A stretch of 64,000 nt of DNA from Candidatus Hydrogenedens sp. (lineage in GTDB: Bacteria > Hydrogenedentota > Hydrogenedentia > Hydrogenedentales > Hydrogenedentaceae): contig DAOSUS010000003.1 in the NCBI GenBank assembly GCA_035378955.1, positions 1 to 64,000 on the forward strand, given 5' to 3'. The translations under genes were made by a program, and so were the position numbers. Shown here one piece after another: positions 18,527-27,361 of the stretch. Positions within the stretch are counted from its first letter, which is position 1; the number at the start of each line of letters is the position of its first letter. Below the pieces are notes generated by a model that saw only the letters and a program-made list of their open reading frames with translations, did not search any database and was not told where the DNA came from.

Positions 18527-20464
18527 TTATGCTTTTACTCCCGATTTTGAGTTATCAGGTGCTTCTGCAGGTATAGGTAGGTTCTTTTCATAATCACGAT
18601 ATTTTGGAGGTAAACCTTCATAAACATCGAATTCTAACCAGCGATATTTCCCTTCTAACAATTTATCACCAACTTTTCGATACATATAGTTGTGATTCTT
18701 TTTAACAGCCTTAAAGTTATTTTCGATTCTCTGACGAGCATTTTTGCAGAACAAATCCGCTAAATCTTGCGGGGAATCGTCATTAGGATTCTTATTCATG
18801 AGATACTCGGCATAAGATAAACAGGAAGCCATCACGAACAGGTCAACACCAATATCTACATAATTCCCCAGAATTAATTGTTCATTTTCCAATTTTGGAC
18901 CATACTTAGCCATTGTATGGAAAATGCTACGAGCAAGTCTCTTGCATGTTTTCGCTGTATATTTCAGATGGTCTCTGTTGGTAGAATTTAATTTCTTCAC
19001 ATTAAAGTTCGTAGAAGAAGGCATCCATAATTTGGGATACCATTTAATATAGAATTTCAATGCATTCCAAATTAATTTAACCATGCTTTGACCTTTTTGA
19101 GGCTTCATAATAGGCATGACCAAACTGAAATGAGTATCTAATGCTTCACGAGCCATAATTAAGTGCATGATTTCAGAGGAACCTTCGAAAATACGACCTA
19201 CACGGCTATCACGCATAAACCGTTCAACAAAGAAAGGTCTTTCTCCACGATTATAAAGGGAGTCAGCCATTTCATAGCCTCTACCTCCCAAAGTTTGCAA
19301 TAGTTCATCCATACCTTTCCAACCCATCTCTGTAGCAAAATATTTTGCGGCAGCGGCTTCTAATCGAATATCTGCATTTTTCTTGTCCGCAAAGGAACAT
19401 GTAATAAATACCATAGCCTGAGTTGCAAATGTATTTGCAGTAAAATCAGCTATTTTTTTAGCAATTTCTTGGTGCTGACCAATAGGTCTTCCCCATTGAA
19501 CACGGTTTTTTGCCCACCATTCTGCATCTTCCAACAACCGTTTTGCAGCACCAACACCTGCGGATGGAACACCTAAACGACCTGTATTTAATGTGGTAAG
19601 GGCTATTTTCAATCCCATACCAGGCTTACCAATAATATTTTCTGTGGGGACTTTCACATTATTAAATCTCAACATACCATTGGAAAGACCTTTAAGACCC
19701 ATAAACTTGCAACGGGTTACTACTTCTACACCGGGCCAGTTAGTTTCAACAATGAATGCTGTGATTTGAGGAATTTCCCGACCATTCTTTATTTTTGGAG
19801 GAGTTTTTGCCATTACAACAATCACATCCGCATCTGGACCATTCGTCGTCCATAATTTAACTCCATTCAACAGATAATAGGAACCATCAGGAGAAGGAGT
19901 AGCCGTGGTCTTCATCTGAGCCGGGTCTGAACCCACTTCTGGCTCTGTTAAAGCAAAGGCAGAAATTTCACCTTTGGCTACCCGCGGTAAATACTTTTTC
20001 TTTTGCTCTTCTGTTCCAAAGGTGCGAAGAGGTTCCGGAACACCAATACTCTGATGTGCAGAAAGCCATGTAATTGTACTCTGGCAATAACTACCAATGA
20101 AAGAAAGCACACGGGCATAGTTGGTGACAGAAAGACCCAAGCCACCATATTCGGGTTTTATCTTCATTCCAAACAAACCCATCTCCTTCATTTTTTCCAA
20201 TGCTTCCTTGGGATAGACACCTGTCTTATCAATCTCAACAGGGTCAACATACTTGTCGAGTAAATCTTTAATTTTTGCAATTAATTCATCTCCTATCTTT
20301 TTGTCCTCTTCGGACTGTGCTGGATAGGGATGTAGTAAATCCCAGCGGAAATTACCACGGAACATTTCTGCGGTGAAACTTGGGAATTTCCATTCCGTTT
20401 CACGTGCCTCTTCTGCAAGTTCCATTGCTGCATCTTTTGCTTTTAAATCCTCTTTTGTAGCCAT
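18527..20464 (-). CDS. Acyl-CoA dehydrogenase (long-chain type)
   Basis: 645 residues, longer than the 380-residue short/medium-chain enzymes and similar to VLCAD/ACAD9-type or bacterial FadE-like proteins with an extra C-terminal helical domain. Motifs: FALTEPEVGSDPAQMKTTA (FAD/substrate site), LWTTNGPDADV, GRLGVPSAGVGAA, LQTLGGRGYE and the catalytic-Glu region IFEGSSEIMHLIMAREAL. It performs FAD-dependent alpha,beta-dehydrogenation of acyl-CoA, the first step of beta-oxidation. No signal peptide. Single-gene unit. Other acyl-CoA functions lie nearby at 23366-25877, which may act on the same substrates. Confidence 0.92.
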   Translation of the reverse strand: MATKEDLKAKDAAMELAEEARETEWKFPSFTAEMFRGNFRWDLLHPYPAQSEEDKKIGDELIAKIKDLLDKYVDPVEIDKTGVYPKEALEKMKEMGLFGMKIKPEYGGLGLSVTNYARVLSFIGSYCQSTITWLSAHQSIGVPEPLRTFGTEEQKKKYLPRVAKGEISAFALTEPEVGSDPAQMKTTATPSPDGSYYLLNGVKLWTTNGPDADVIVVMAKTPPKIKNGREIPQITAFIVETNWPGVEVVTRCKFMGLKGLSNGMLRFNNVKVPTENIIGKPGMGLKIALTTLNTGRLGVPSAGVGAAKRLLEDAEWWAKNRVQWGRPIGQHQEIAKKIADFTANTFATQAMVFITCSFADKKNADIRLEAAAAKYFATEMGWKGMDELLQTLGGRGYEMADSLYNRGERPFFVERFMRDSRVGRIFEGSSEIMHLIMAREALDTHFSLVMPIMKPQKGQSMVKLIWNALKFYIKWYPKLWMPSSTNFNVKKLNSTNRDHLKYTAKTCKRLARSIFHTMAKYGPKLENEQLILGNYVDIGVDLFVMASCLSYAEYLMNKNPNDDSPQDLADLFCKNARQRIENNFKAVKKNHNYMYRKVGDKLLEGKYRWLEFDVYEGLPPKYRDYEKNLPIPAEAPDNSKSGVKA

Positions 20465-20896
20465 AGTCTTACCCTCATCTTGGTTAAGATTTTCAATTGT
20501 TTTATATACTTAATGATAAGTAAATAATAATTTACCACCATTTATACACAATTGTCAAAATGGAAATCAACTAATCTTTGAAATATGTTAAACTCAATAT
20601 CATAATATTTCATTATAACTTATTTATAAAATTGAAGTTATATTATCTAATTATTGAAAAAAATATCTGCTTGGATTCAAATAATATCTATTTTTAAAAC
20701 CTCTTTACATAAAATGTAAATATAAAATTTAAAACCTTCGTTTTTATTAACAGATTATAATACATATAATATCAACTACATTACAAGATGAATGTATGAT
20801 TAAAAATATGTTAAAATATTTTGTCATCTTGGACCGGAAATAAATTTGGTCAAATCATTAAACAATATCAACTTAAAATTTTAGAAGGAGTTTATT
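20465..20896. other. 432-bp AT-rich divergent intergenic region
   Basis: Separates the acyl-CoA dehydrogenase gene (minus) from the discoidin-like gene (plus). Very AT-rich with several TATAAT-like stretches, so promoters for both directions probably lie here, but no -35/-10 pair stands out. AGAAGGAG at 20883-20890 is the ribosome binding site of the plus-strand gene. No RNA gene or ORF seen. Confidence 0.5.
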
Positions 20897-21589
20897 ATGG
20901 ATTACACAAAAAAAATGTATTATGTCCTCTCTTTTATGGGAATAATGGTTCTTCTCATTCTGGCTTCACCTACTGTATATGCAGATGACAATCCTCCCGC
21001 AGGAAAAATTGAATTAAAACTTGAGCTTCCAGAACCATTCTTTGGTGGAACGCCCATTGATTACTACAGTCCCAATTTAGAAGAAGAAGATTATAAAGAC
21101 CGTCCACCTTATTATGTTCCCGAAGGTGTTACACTTATTTCCAAAGACAAACCTGTAACCAGTAGTGTTCCCCCAACTCGTGGTCAACTAAAACAAATCA
21201 CGGATGGTGATAAAGATTATGGGAAGAAAAGCGTTGTCGAACTTCCCTCCGGTTTACAATGGGTTCAAATCGAACTTGATAAAGAATATACTATTTATGC
21301 AATCGTTGTATGGCACTTCCACGAAGGTAAACGCGTATATAAAGACTTTATTGTAACTGTTGGAAACGATCCTGAATTTAAAGACGGTGGTAAGCAAGTT
21401 TACAATAACGACTATGATAATTCTGCAGGCTTAGGTATTGGAAAAGACAAGGAGTTTATTGAAAATAACAAAGGAAGGCTTATTGGCATTGAAGAAGGCG
21501 TCAAAGGAAAATATGTTCGTTTATACAGCAATGGCAATTCTTACAATGATATGAATCACTATATCGAAGTAGAAGTTTACGGAAAATAA
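20897..21589 (+). CDS. Secreted discoidin-like (F5/8 type C-like) protein
   Basis: 230 residues with an excellent ribosome binding site. Signal peptide with hydrophobic core LSFMGIMVLLILASPTVYA. The mature protein has one beta-jelly-roll-like domain: TSSVPPTRGQLKQITDGDKD, LQWVQIELDKEYTIYAIVVW and KGKYVRLYSNGNSYND are the hallmarks of F5/8 type C carbohydrate-binding domains. It is likely a small exported sugar-binding or surface protein, perhaps with a metal site. Monocistronic, with a strong terminator directly after it. Confidence 0.75.
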   Translation: MDYTKKMYYVLSFMGIMVLLILASPTVYADDNPPAGKIELKLELPEPFFGGTPIDYYSPNLEEEDYKDRPPYYVPEGVTLISKDKPVTSSVPPTRGQLKQITDGDKDYGKKSVVELPSGLQWVQIELDKEYTIYAIVVWHFHEGKRVYKDFIVTVGNDPEFKDGGKQVYNNDYDNSAGLGIGKDKEFIENNKGRLIGIEEGVKGKYVRLYSNGNSYNDMNHYIEVEVYGK

Positions 21590-21617
21590 TAGATACCCCG
21601 ACTACATGATTTTTATG

Positions 21618-21655
21618 TGCCACCTTTAATTAATAAAGGTGGCATTTCTCTTTAA
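21618..21655 (+). terminator. Rho-independent terminator of the discoidin-like gene
   Basis: Perfect 10-bp stem TGCCACCTTT / AAAGGTGGCA with loop AATTAAT, followed by TTTCTCTTT. Confidence 0.9.
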
Positions 21656-21716
21656 TAAAAACAAATTTGCCTTTTAAGTTATAGTTGCTCATAATAAAAC
21701 AAAAAACTTTATAAAA

Positions 21717-23360
21717 ATGTATAAGAAAAAAATCCCAAAATATCTTTTCCTTTTATTCTACATCTTATTTTTATTTTCTGTTCTTGTATCCCGTTTTTAC
21801 GGAATTTCTATTCGCCCTATGCATTGTGATGAAGCCAATCAAGCTTATAAAGCAGGGATATTATTAGAAAAAGGACTTTATAAATATGACCCTCACGAAC
21901 ATCATGGTCCTTTACTATATTATGCTACATTGCCTATTTTTTATTTTTATGGAGTTCATCAGTTTCGCGAGACAAATGAAACTATGTTCCGTATAGTTCC
22001 TGTTCTTTTTAGTATATTAATCTTTTTATCACTTTTACCTATGAAAAAATATGTTGGACTTATTGCTTTTCTCGTATCTTCTATACTTCTTGCGGTATCT
22101 CATGCATTCTTCTTCTATAGTCGTTATTATGTCCATGAAACACTTTTCGTTTTATTTTCTTCCCTCTTTATATTTTCATTATGGGGTTATATAAGCAAAC
22201 CAAATATTCTTTCAGCAATTCTTACAGGTTTTAATCTATCCCTTGCCTTCGCTACAAAAGAAACTACATTAATTGTTCTTTTTGCTACTTCTTTAGCAAC
22301 TGTAATAACCTTTGTTTACTTAATTAAAACTTCTCAATTTATGGAGACAAATTCTACTATCTTTCCCCATGTGTTAACATGGACAAAAATATTAAAACAT
22401 ATCTTTGCACTCTTTATAGCATTCTTTATCCCCTGGCTTTTATTATTTTCTTCTTTTTTCACGAACAAACAGGGATTATTAGATTTCTTCAGGGCTTATC
22501 AGACTTATCTTTTCAGGGCAAGTGGAGAAGGTTCTTCCGGGATTCATGACAAACCCTGGTGGTATTATTTACAAATTTTGACTTACTTTAACAAAACTGT
22601 AGGACCTATATGGTCAGAAGGATTTATAATTCTTTTATGTTCTGTCGGAATCATCATTTCGTTATGTTTCACGATTGGAATTCTTATTAAAAAGAAATGC
22701 GATGTAAGAGAGCAGACATTATCATCATTTTATATTTTCTTGTTCGTTTCTTTCTTTACAACCTTTCTTATATTTTCCCTCATACCTTATAAAACTCCAT
22801 GGAATATACTCTTTCCACTCCTGGGTATGATAATATTTGCAGGCATTGGTTTTCAGGCACTTTGGCAAAAATTTAGGAAAATATGGGCTCGTTTTATTTT
22901 ATCTATTATCCTATTGTCAGGTATATACCATCTATCTTATCAAACATATCAGGGAAACTTTATTTATTTCGCTGATATTTCTAACCCCTATGTATATGCT
23001 CATACAAGCACATCCTTAGTCAAAATGATGGACCGTATATATCAATTGTCTGACATACTTATTAAAGAAAATCAAGAACCCATTGTCTTTGTAATTGACC
23101 CGATAAATGATTACTGGCCTATCCCATGGTATTTACGGAAAATTGATAAAAAGGGTTTCTGGTCCAAAATACCTTCAAATATTGAGAATATCCCTTTTTT
23201 AATAGTATCACCAGAATTACTGCAAGAATTTGACAAGCGATTGAACAAACCTTACATGAAAGAGATATACACAATTCGTCCTGGTGTTTTTCGCTATCTC
23301 TATATAGAACAGCCTTTATGGGATAAGTTTATTGAAATTCAATCTATCCGAAAACAATAA
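21717..23360 (+). CDS. Agl23/GT39-like membrane glycosyltransferase (TIGR03663 type)
   Basis: 547 residues with about ten membrane helices. The first periplasmic loop contains RPMHCDEANQAYKAG, whose Asp-Glu pair corresponds to the catalytic DE of GT-C/PMT-like enzymes, followed by YDPHEHHGPLLYY, typical of the TIGR03663 'flippase activity-associated protein Agl23' family. A soluble C-terminal domain (about 440-547) follows. GT-C enzymes use polyprenyl-phosphate sugars on the outer face of the membrane, so this protein may use the product of the GT2 enzyme at 17739. Converges with the acyl-CoA ligase gene, 5 nt apart. Confidence 0.8.
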   Translation: MYKKKIPKYLFLLFYILFLFSVLVSRFYGISIRPMHCDEANQAYKAGILLEKGLYKYDPHEHHGPLLYYATLPIFYFYGVHQFRETNETMFRIVPVLFSILIFLSLLPMKKYVGLIAFLVSSILLAVSHAFFFYSRYYVHETLFVLFSSLFIFSLWGYISKPNILSAILTGFNLSLAFATKETTLIVLFATSLATVITFVYLIKTSQFMETNSTIFPHVLTWTKILKHIFALFIAFFIPWLLLFSSFFTNKQGLLDFFRAYQTYLFRASGEGSSGIHDKPWWYYLQILTYFNKTVGPIWSEGFIILLCSVGIIISLCFTIGILIKKKCDVREQTLSSFYIFLFVSFFTTFLIFSLIPYKTPWNILFPLLGMIIFAGIGFQALWQKFRKIWARFILSIILLSGIYHLSYQTYQGNFIYFADISNPYVYAHTSTSLVKMMDRIYQLSDILIKENQEPIVFVIDPINDYWPIPWYLRKIDKKGFWSKIPSNIENIPFLIVSPELLQEFDKRLNKPYMKEIYTIRPGVFRYLYIEQPLWDKFIEIQSIRKQ

Positions 23361-23365
23361 ATAGA

Positions 23366-24949
23366 TTACGAGGCAATCCATTGCCGAAGTGTCATCTTAT
23401 CAATCTTGCCATTTGCTAACATAGGTAAAACGGGACGAACATCAAACCGTCTTGGTACTTTAAATCCTGCCAGATGTCTTCTACAATAATCCCTTAGTTC
23501 ATTTTCCTTAATGACTGCACCTGGTTTTGGAACAATGAAGGCATGTCCCACCTCCCCGTAAAGACTATCCGGAACACCAATCACAGCCGTCATTAATACA
23601 GATGGATGCATTTCCAGAACATCCTCAATTTCCTTCGGGAAAACATTCTCGCCTCCTGTCTTATACATTTCAGACTTGCGTCCACAAACAAATAAATATC
23701 CCTGTTCGTCTACCCAACCTAAATCGGAAGTATATAACCATCCATTGTTATCTTTTACCACAGAAGTTGCGATGGGATTATTTAAATATTCCTTCATAAC
23801 TACGGGACCCCGAAAAGCAATCTCTCCGATTCTTCCTTTAGGGACTTCTTTTCGTTCTTCATCCACAATCTTTACTTCATACGGAGGAACAATACGCCCC
23901 GTAGAACTAAATAAAAGTTCCACTGGGTCATTAGGACTGGCAAAGGTAGTAAAACCACAAACTTCTGTTGAACCATATCCCGTCAGTAATAAGAAATTAT
24001 ACTTTTTGGCTAATTCCGACAGTGTCCTTACCATTCGTTCATTCGCTGCATACGCACCCCAAACCATAACCTTCAATGAACTCCAATCCATCGAACGGAA
24101 TTTGGATGTACTCATCTGCATTAAATACATCGCCGGGACCTGTCCCAGATGAGTAATTCGATGTTTTTCTATTTCTATAAGAGAACCCTCTGGTAAAAAA
24201 CGGTCCATTAACACAATAGTTGCACCGCTATATATGGCTGTATAGCCCATCTCTACATCTGCAGCTACATGATTTATAGGGAAATGAAGTAAAATACGGC
24301 TATCCGAATCCCAAAACATATATTGGCTTTCTACTTTTGCACTACACATTACTGCTCGATGTGTATGTAATACACCCTTGGGCTTACCCGTAGAACCGGA
24401 AGTATACATTAACAAAACTTCATCATTTTCATTTACTTCTGGAATTCTTTTTTCTAAAAGTTTTTTTGATTTTTCATTTCCTCTACATAAAAATTCGTTA
24501 TATTCTATAAGTCCACTTCCTCTGGGGTCGCCAATGATAACGACTTCATGTAAAAATGGGAATTTTTCTTTAAAGTCAAGTATCATTTCAAGTAAATCAA
24601 TATTCATATAATGGTCTAAAGCCAAAAGAACTTTGGGCTGAGAGTCGGAAAGAAAATAATAAATTTCATCTCTTGAAAATTTTGGAGAAATACCCTGCCA
24701 TATAGCACCTACTTTTGACGCTGCCATAAAAGATGTTATAAATTCTGGACATGCCATAGATAATAAAGCGACACGGTCTCCTTTTTCTACACCCAGAGAT
24801 ACGAAAGCCTCAGCAAGTAAATCCATCTTTTCTTTCATCTGTTTCCATGTGAGATGAACATCTTCAAAGATAACTGCATCACTATCTGGCTTTACACTTG
24901 CCCAGTATTCTACGCTATGCCAGAGTAATTTCCTATCCTCACTGTTCAT
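23366..24949 (-). CDS. Acyl-CoA/AMP-forming ligase
   Basis: 527 residues of the ANL superfamily. A3 motif LMYTSGSTGKPKG at about 180, A5 LLTGYGSTEVCGF, A7 TSDLGWVDEQGYLFVCGR and A8 to A10 KTGGENVFPKEIEDVL with a C-terminal catalytic Lys in NGKIDK. It adenylates a carboxylic acid and transfers it to CoA; substrate probably a medium- or long-chain or aryl acid, not decidable by eye. Last gene of a three-gene minus-strand operon (UGD-like, MaoC-like, ligase). Terminator not evident in the 5-nt convergent gap. Confidence 0.9.
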   Translation of the reverse strand: MNSEDRKLLWHSVEYWASVKPDSDAVIFEDVHLTWKQMKEKMDLLAEAFVSLGVEKGDRVALLSMACPEFITSFMAASKVGAIWQGISPKFSRDEIYYFLSDSQPKVLLALDHYMNIDLLEMILDFKEKFPFLHEVVIIGDPRGSGLIEYNEFLCRGNEKSKKLLEKRIPEVNENDEVLLMYTSGSTGKPKGVLHTHRAVMCSAKVESQYMFWDSDSRILLHFPINHVAADVEMGYTAIYSGATIVLMDRFLPEGSLIEIEKHRITHLGQVPAMYLMQMSTSKFRSMDWSSLKVMVWGAYAANERMVRTLSELAKKYNFLLLTGYGSTEVCGFTTFASPNDPVELLFSSTGRIVPPYEVKIVDEERKEVPKGRIGEIAFRGPVVMKEYLNNPIATSVVKDNNGWLYTSDLGWVDEQGYLFVCGRKSEMYKTGGENVFPKEIEDVLEMHPSVLMTAVIGVPDSLYGEVGHAFIVPKPGAVIKENELRDYCRRHLAGFKVPRRFDVRPVLPMLANGKIDKMTLRQWIAS

Positions 24950-24992
24950 TTATCTTTATCCTCCTAAAATAATTGTTTTGTTTTTTTAAATA

Positions 24993-25877
24993 CTACCCTC
25001 CGAAAATAATTACGCCGTTTTTTATGGCATAATCATTCCTCGGTGTCTTTATTTCAAAACACAATTTATTATTATTTATATTACTTTCATCTTTAAAAAC
25101 TCTTATTGTTAATACATCACCACCATAAACAAAGGACGAAAAGCGAGCATATAAATATTCAATCCTTGATTGAGCTGGATTAAAACCATGTTCAAATATT
25201 TTTCGCACAGATTGGGATAAGGTTGCTGTTCCTTGATATACAGGAGCTGACAATCCGACTTTTTGAGAGAAAGCCCACGAAGTATGAATGGGAAAATGAA
25301 TATCACTACATGCATCATATATAAGAGGGTCCATTGGCTGGATAACAATATTTTCTTCCCATAAAGTTTTTTCATTTTGTCTATCAATTTTTACATTTCT
25401 AAAAAACAATTCTTTCCCTTTACCTTCATCTTCACATGGAATATCCCTTAACAAAGCACCTAATCCTTCAACAAAGACAATCTCATCTTTTCTATTCTTC
25501 GCGGTGTAATCTATCCAGAACAAAGTTCCGGACAAATGAGGGACAATGGCTTTTACTTCCCCCTGTATTTGCAAAGTTTCACCTGCATAGAGGGGTTGAG
25601 ACCAGCGAAGTTCTTCAAGATAATGAACCTGTCTTTCCAGTACATCCAGAGGAAACCCTGCAGTATCCCAATATTCGTCAAATCGAGATGAAATTTTCCA
25701 TGTTAACGCTACCGCATACATCGGATGTACCAATAAAGGATGAACACGGTCATCATAAAAAAGCGGATTGGTTTCATATATACCCGCAGCATATTTCATT
25801 GCTTCTCGGGGAGATATATCTACCGTAAAAACCCTACTCTTTCGCCCTACAAATAAAGAATTTAATTTATTAGCCAT
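24993..25877 (-). CDS. Double-hotdog MaoC-like protein
   Basis: 294 residues. Two hotdog halves: the first (about 10-135) resembles the N-terminal half of FAS-type MaoC dehydratases (AAGIYETNPLFYDDRVHPLLVHPMY in order, split here only by context), the second (about 180-290) carries SDIHFPIH, equivalent to the catalytic D-x-N-P-I-H region of hydratase 2 but with one extra residue between Asp and His. The usual late His-Gly is replaced by a Gln-Gly in PVYQGTATL. It likely hydrates or dehydrates an acyl-CoA, possibly the product of the ligase encoded downstream. Starts 7 nt after the UGD-like gene. Confidence 0.72.
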   Translation of the reverse strand: MANKLNSLFVGRKSRVFTVDISPREAMKYAAGIYETNPLFYDDRVHPLLVHPMYAVALTWKISSRFDEYWDTAGFPLDVLERQVHYLEELRWSQPLYAGETLQIQGEVKAIVPHLSGTLFWIDYTAKNRKDEIVFVEGLGALLRDIPCEDEGKGKELFFRNVKIDRQNEKTLWEENIVIQPMDPLIYDACSDIHFPIHTSWAFSQKVGLSAPVYQGTATLSQSVRKIFEHGFNPAQSRIEYLYARFSSFVYGGDVLTIRVFKDESNINNNKLCFEIKTPRNDYAIKNGVIIFGG

Positions 25878-25884
25878 AATTTAT

Positions 25885-27198
25885 TTATCCTACAGGAGGT
25901 CTACCAATACTGTAATAACGGAAGCCATAAGAAGCCATTGTTTTAGGTGTATAAAGGTTTCTTCCATCAAATATCACCTTTTCTTTCATTAATTGAGCCA
26001 TGCGTTCATAATCTGGACGACGAAATTCATTCCATTCTGTCAGAACTAAAAGTCCTTCTGCCCCTTCTAAAGGAGGATATTGTTTTGGTGCGATTTCAAT
26101 TTGAGTACCAAATCGTTCTCGTAGTTTAGGTCCTGCCAGAGGGTCAAAAACCCTCAATATTGCTTTTTTCTTTAGCAATTCCTCTATAATAAAAATCGAA
26201 GGGGCTTCCCGAATATCGTCAGTTCTTGCCTTAAATGAAGCCCCCCAAATTGCAAGTGTTTTTCCATTTAAATCCCCTTTATAATGTTCCAGTATCATAG
26301 ATAAGAACTTTTCACACCGCTCTTTATTTACCTTCTGGATAGCATCAAAAAGATAGTAGGATATTCCTTTTTCTTTGGCAAATAGCATACATAAGTCCAA
26401 ATCTCGGGGTAACCAAATGCCACCATAACCGATACCGGGGAATAAGAATGTTTGTCCTATACGGCTATCCGCCCCAACGGCTTCTCGGACTTCACTGATA
26501 TTGGCTCCCCAAACTTCGCATAAATCCGCTATCTGATTAATAATAGATATTCGTCCAGCCAGCATCACTGCGGTTGCATATTTACTCAATTCCGCACTAC
26601 GCAAACTCATTAATAACAATGGTCTACCCGTTCGCAAGAAAGGACTGTATATTTCTTTCATAATTTCCTGCACCCGAACATCCTCACATCCCACAACTAC
26701 ACGGTCAGGACGAAGAAAATCATCCACAGCCGTTCCTTGTTTTAAAAAGTCAGGATTAACCACAATATCAAATGGATGCGGTGTATTCTCCTTTAATGTT
26801 TCCTTAATTTTATCAGCTGTCCCGGGGGGTAAGGTCATCTTATTTACAATTATTCTATATCCTGTCATAACCCGTGCAACTATTTTTACTACATCTAAAA
26901 CAGGTTTAATAATATCATCTACTGTCGAATATGAAAGCACAGGGTCCATACATAAAAATACAAGAAGACAGTTTTGAACGGCTTCCTGTAAAGAATCTGT
27001 GAAAAAAAGCCGTTCTTCTTCAATATTTCGCGAAACCAGTTCACTTAATCCCGGTTCATATATAGGGATTTCTCCTTGTTTTAGTAATGAAATCCTTTCT
27101 TTATCCCAATCAACACAGGTTACTATATGCCCACTTTCAGCAAAACAAGTACCTACAACCAAGCCTTGATAGCCCGTTCCTATTACTGTAATTTTCAT
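25885..27198 (-). CDS. UDP-glucose/GDP-mannose dehydrogenase homologue lacking the catalytic Cys
   Basis: 437 residues with the full three-part architecture: Rossmann NAD domain (KITVIGTGYQGLVVGTCFAE), dimer/central domain, and C-terminal UDP-binding domain. In the active-site loop the family's GGSCFPKD is replaced by GGIWLPRD, so the catalytic cysteine (about residue 262) is Trp. In the central helix KYATAVMLAGRISI the conserved Asn after KYAx is Ala, while Lys is kept. Normal enzymes oxidise the sugar 6-OH to acid through a Cys thiohemiacetal; this one probably cannot finish that reaction and may be a single-step dehydrogenase, a binding protein or act on another substrate. First gene of the minus-strand operon. 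Confidence 0.82.
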   Translation of the reverse strand: MKITVIGTGYQGLVVGTCFAESGHIVTCVDWDKERISLLKQGEIPIYEPGLSELVSRNIEEERLFFTDSLQEAVQNCLLVFLCMDPVLSYSTVDDIIKPVLDVVKIVARVMTGYRIIVNKMTLPPGTADKIKETLKENTPHPFDIVVNPDFLKQGTAVDDFLRPDRVVVGCEDVRVQEIMKEIYSPFLRTGRPLLLMSLRSAELSKYATAVMLAGRISIINQIADLCEVWGANISEVREAVGADSRIGQTFLFPGIGYGGIWLPRDLDLCMLFAKEKGISYYLFDAIQKVNKERCEKFLSMILEHYKGDLNGKTLAIWGASFKARTDDIREAPSIFIIEELLKKKAILRVFDPLAGPKLRERFGTQIEIAPKQYPPLEGAEGLLVLTEWNEFRRPDYERMAQLMKEKVIFDGRNLYTPKTMASYGFRYYSIGRPPVG

Positions 27199-27361
27199 AT
27201 TTTATTATCCTGTATAGAATTTGCTATTGTTAACCCGTTACGAAATAAAACAAAATACGATTTTATTAATACAATATATCACATTCATATATTATCCCAA
27301 AATTTACCAAATATTGGCATTTGTCAACAACTTAAATTTAACTAAATAAAGGGTATAAATA

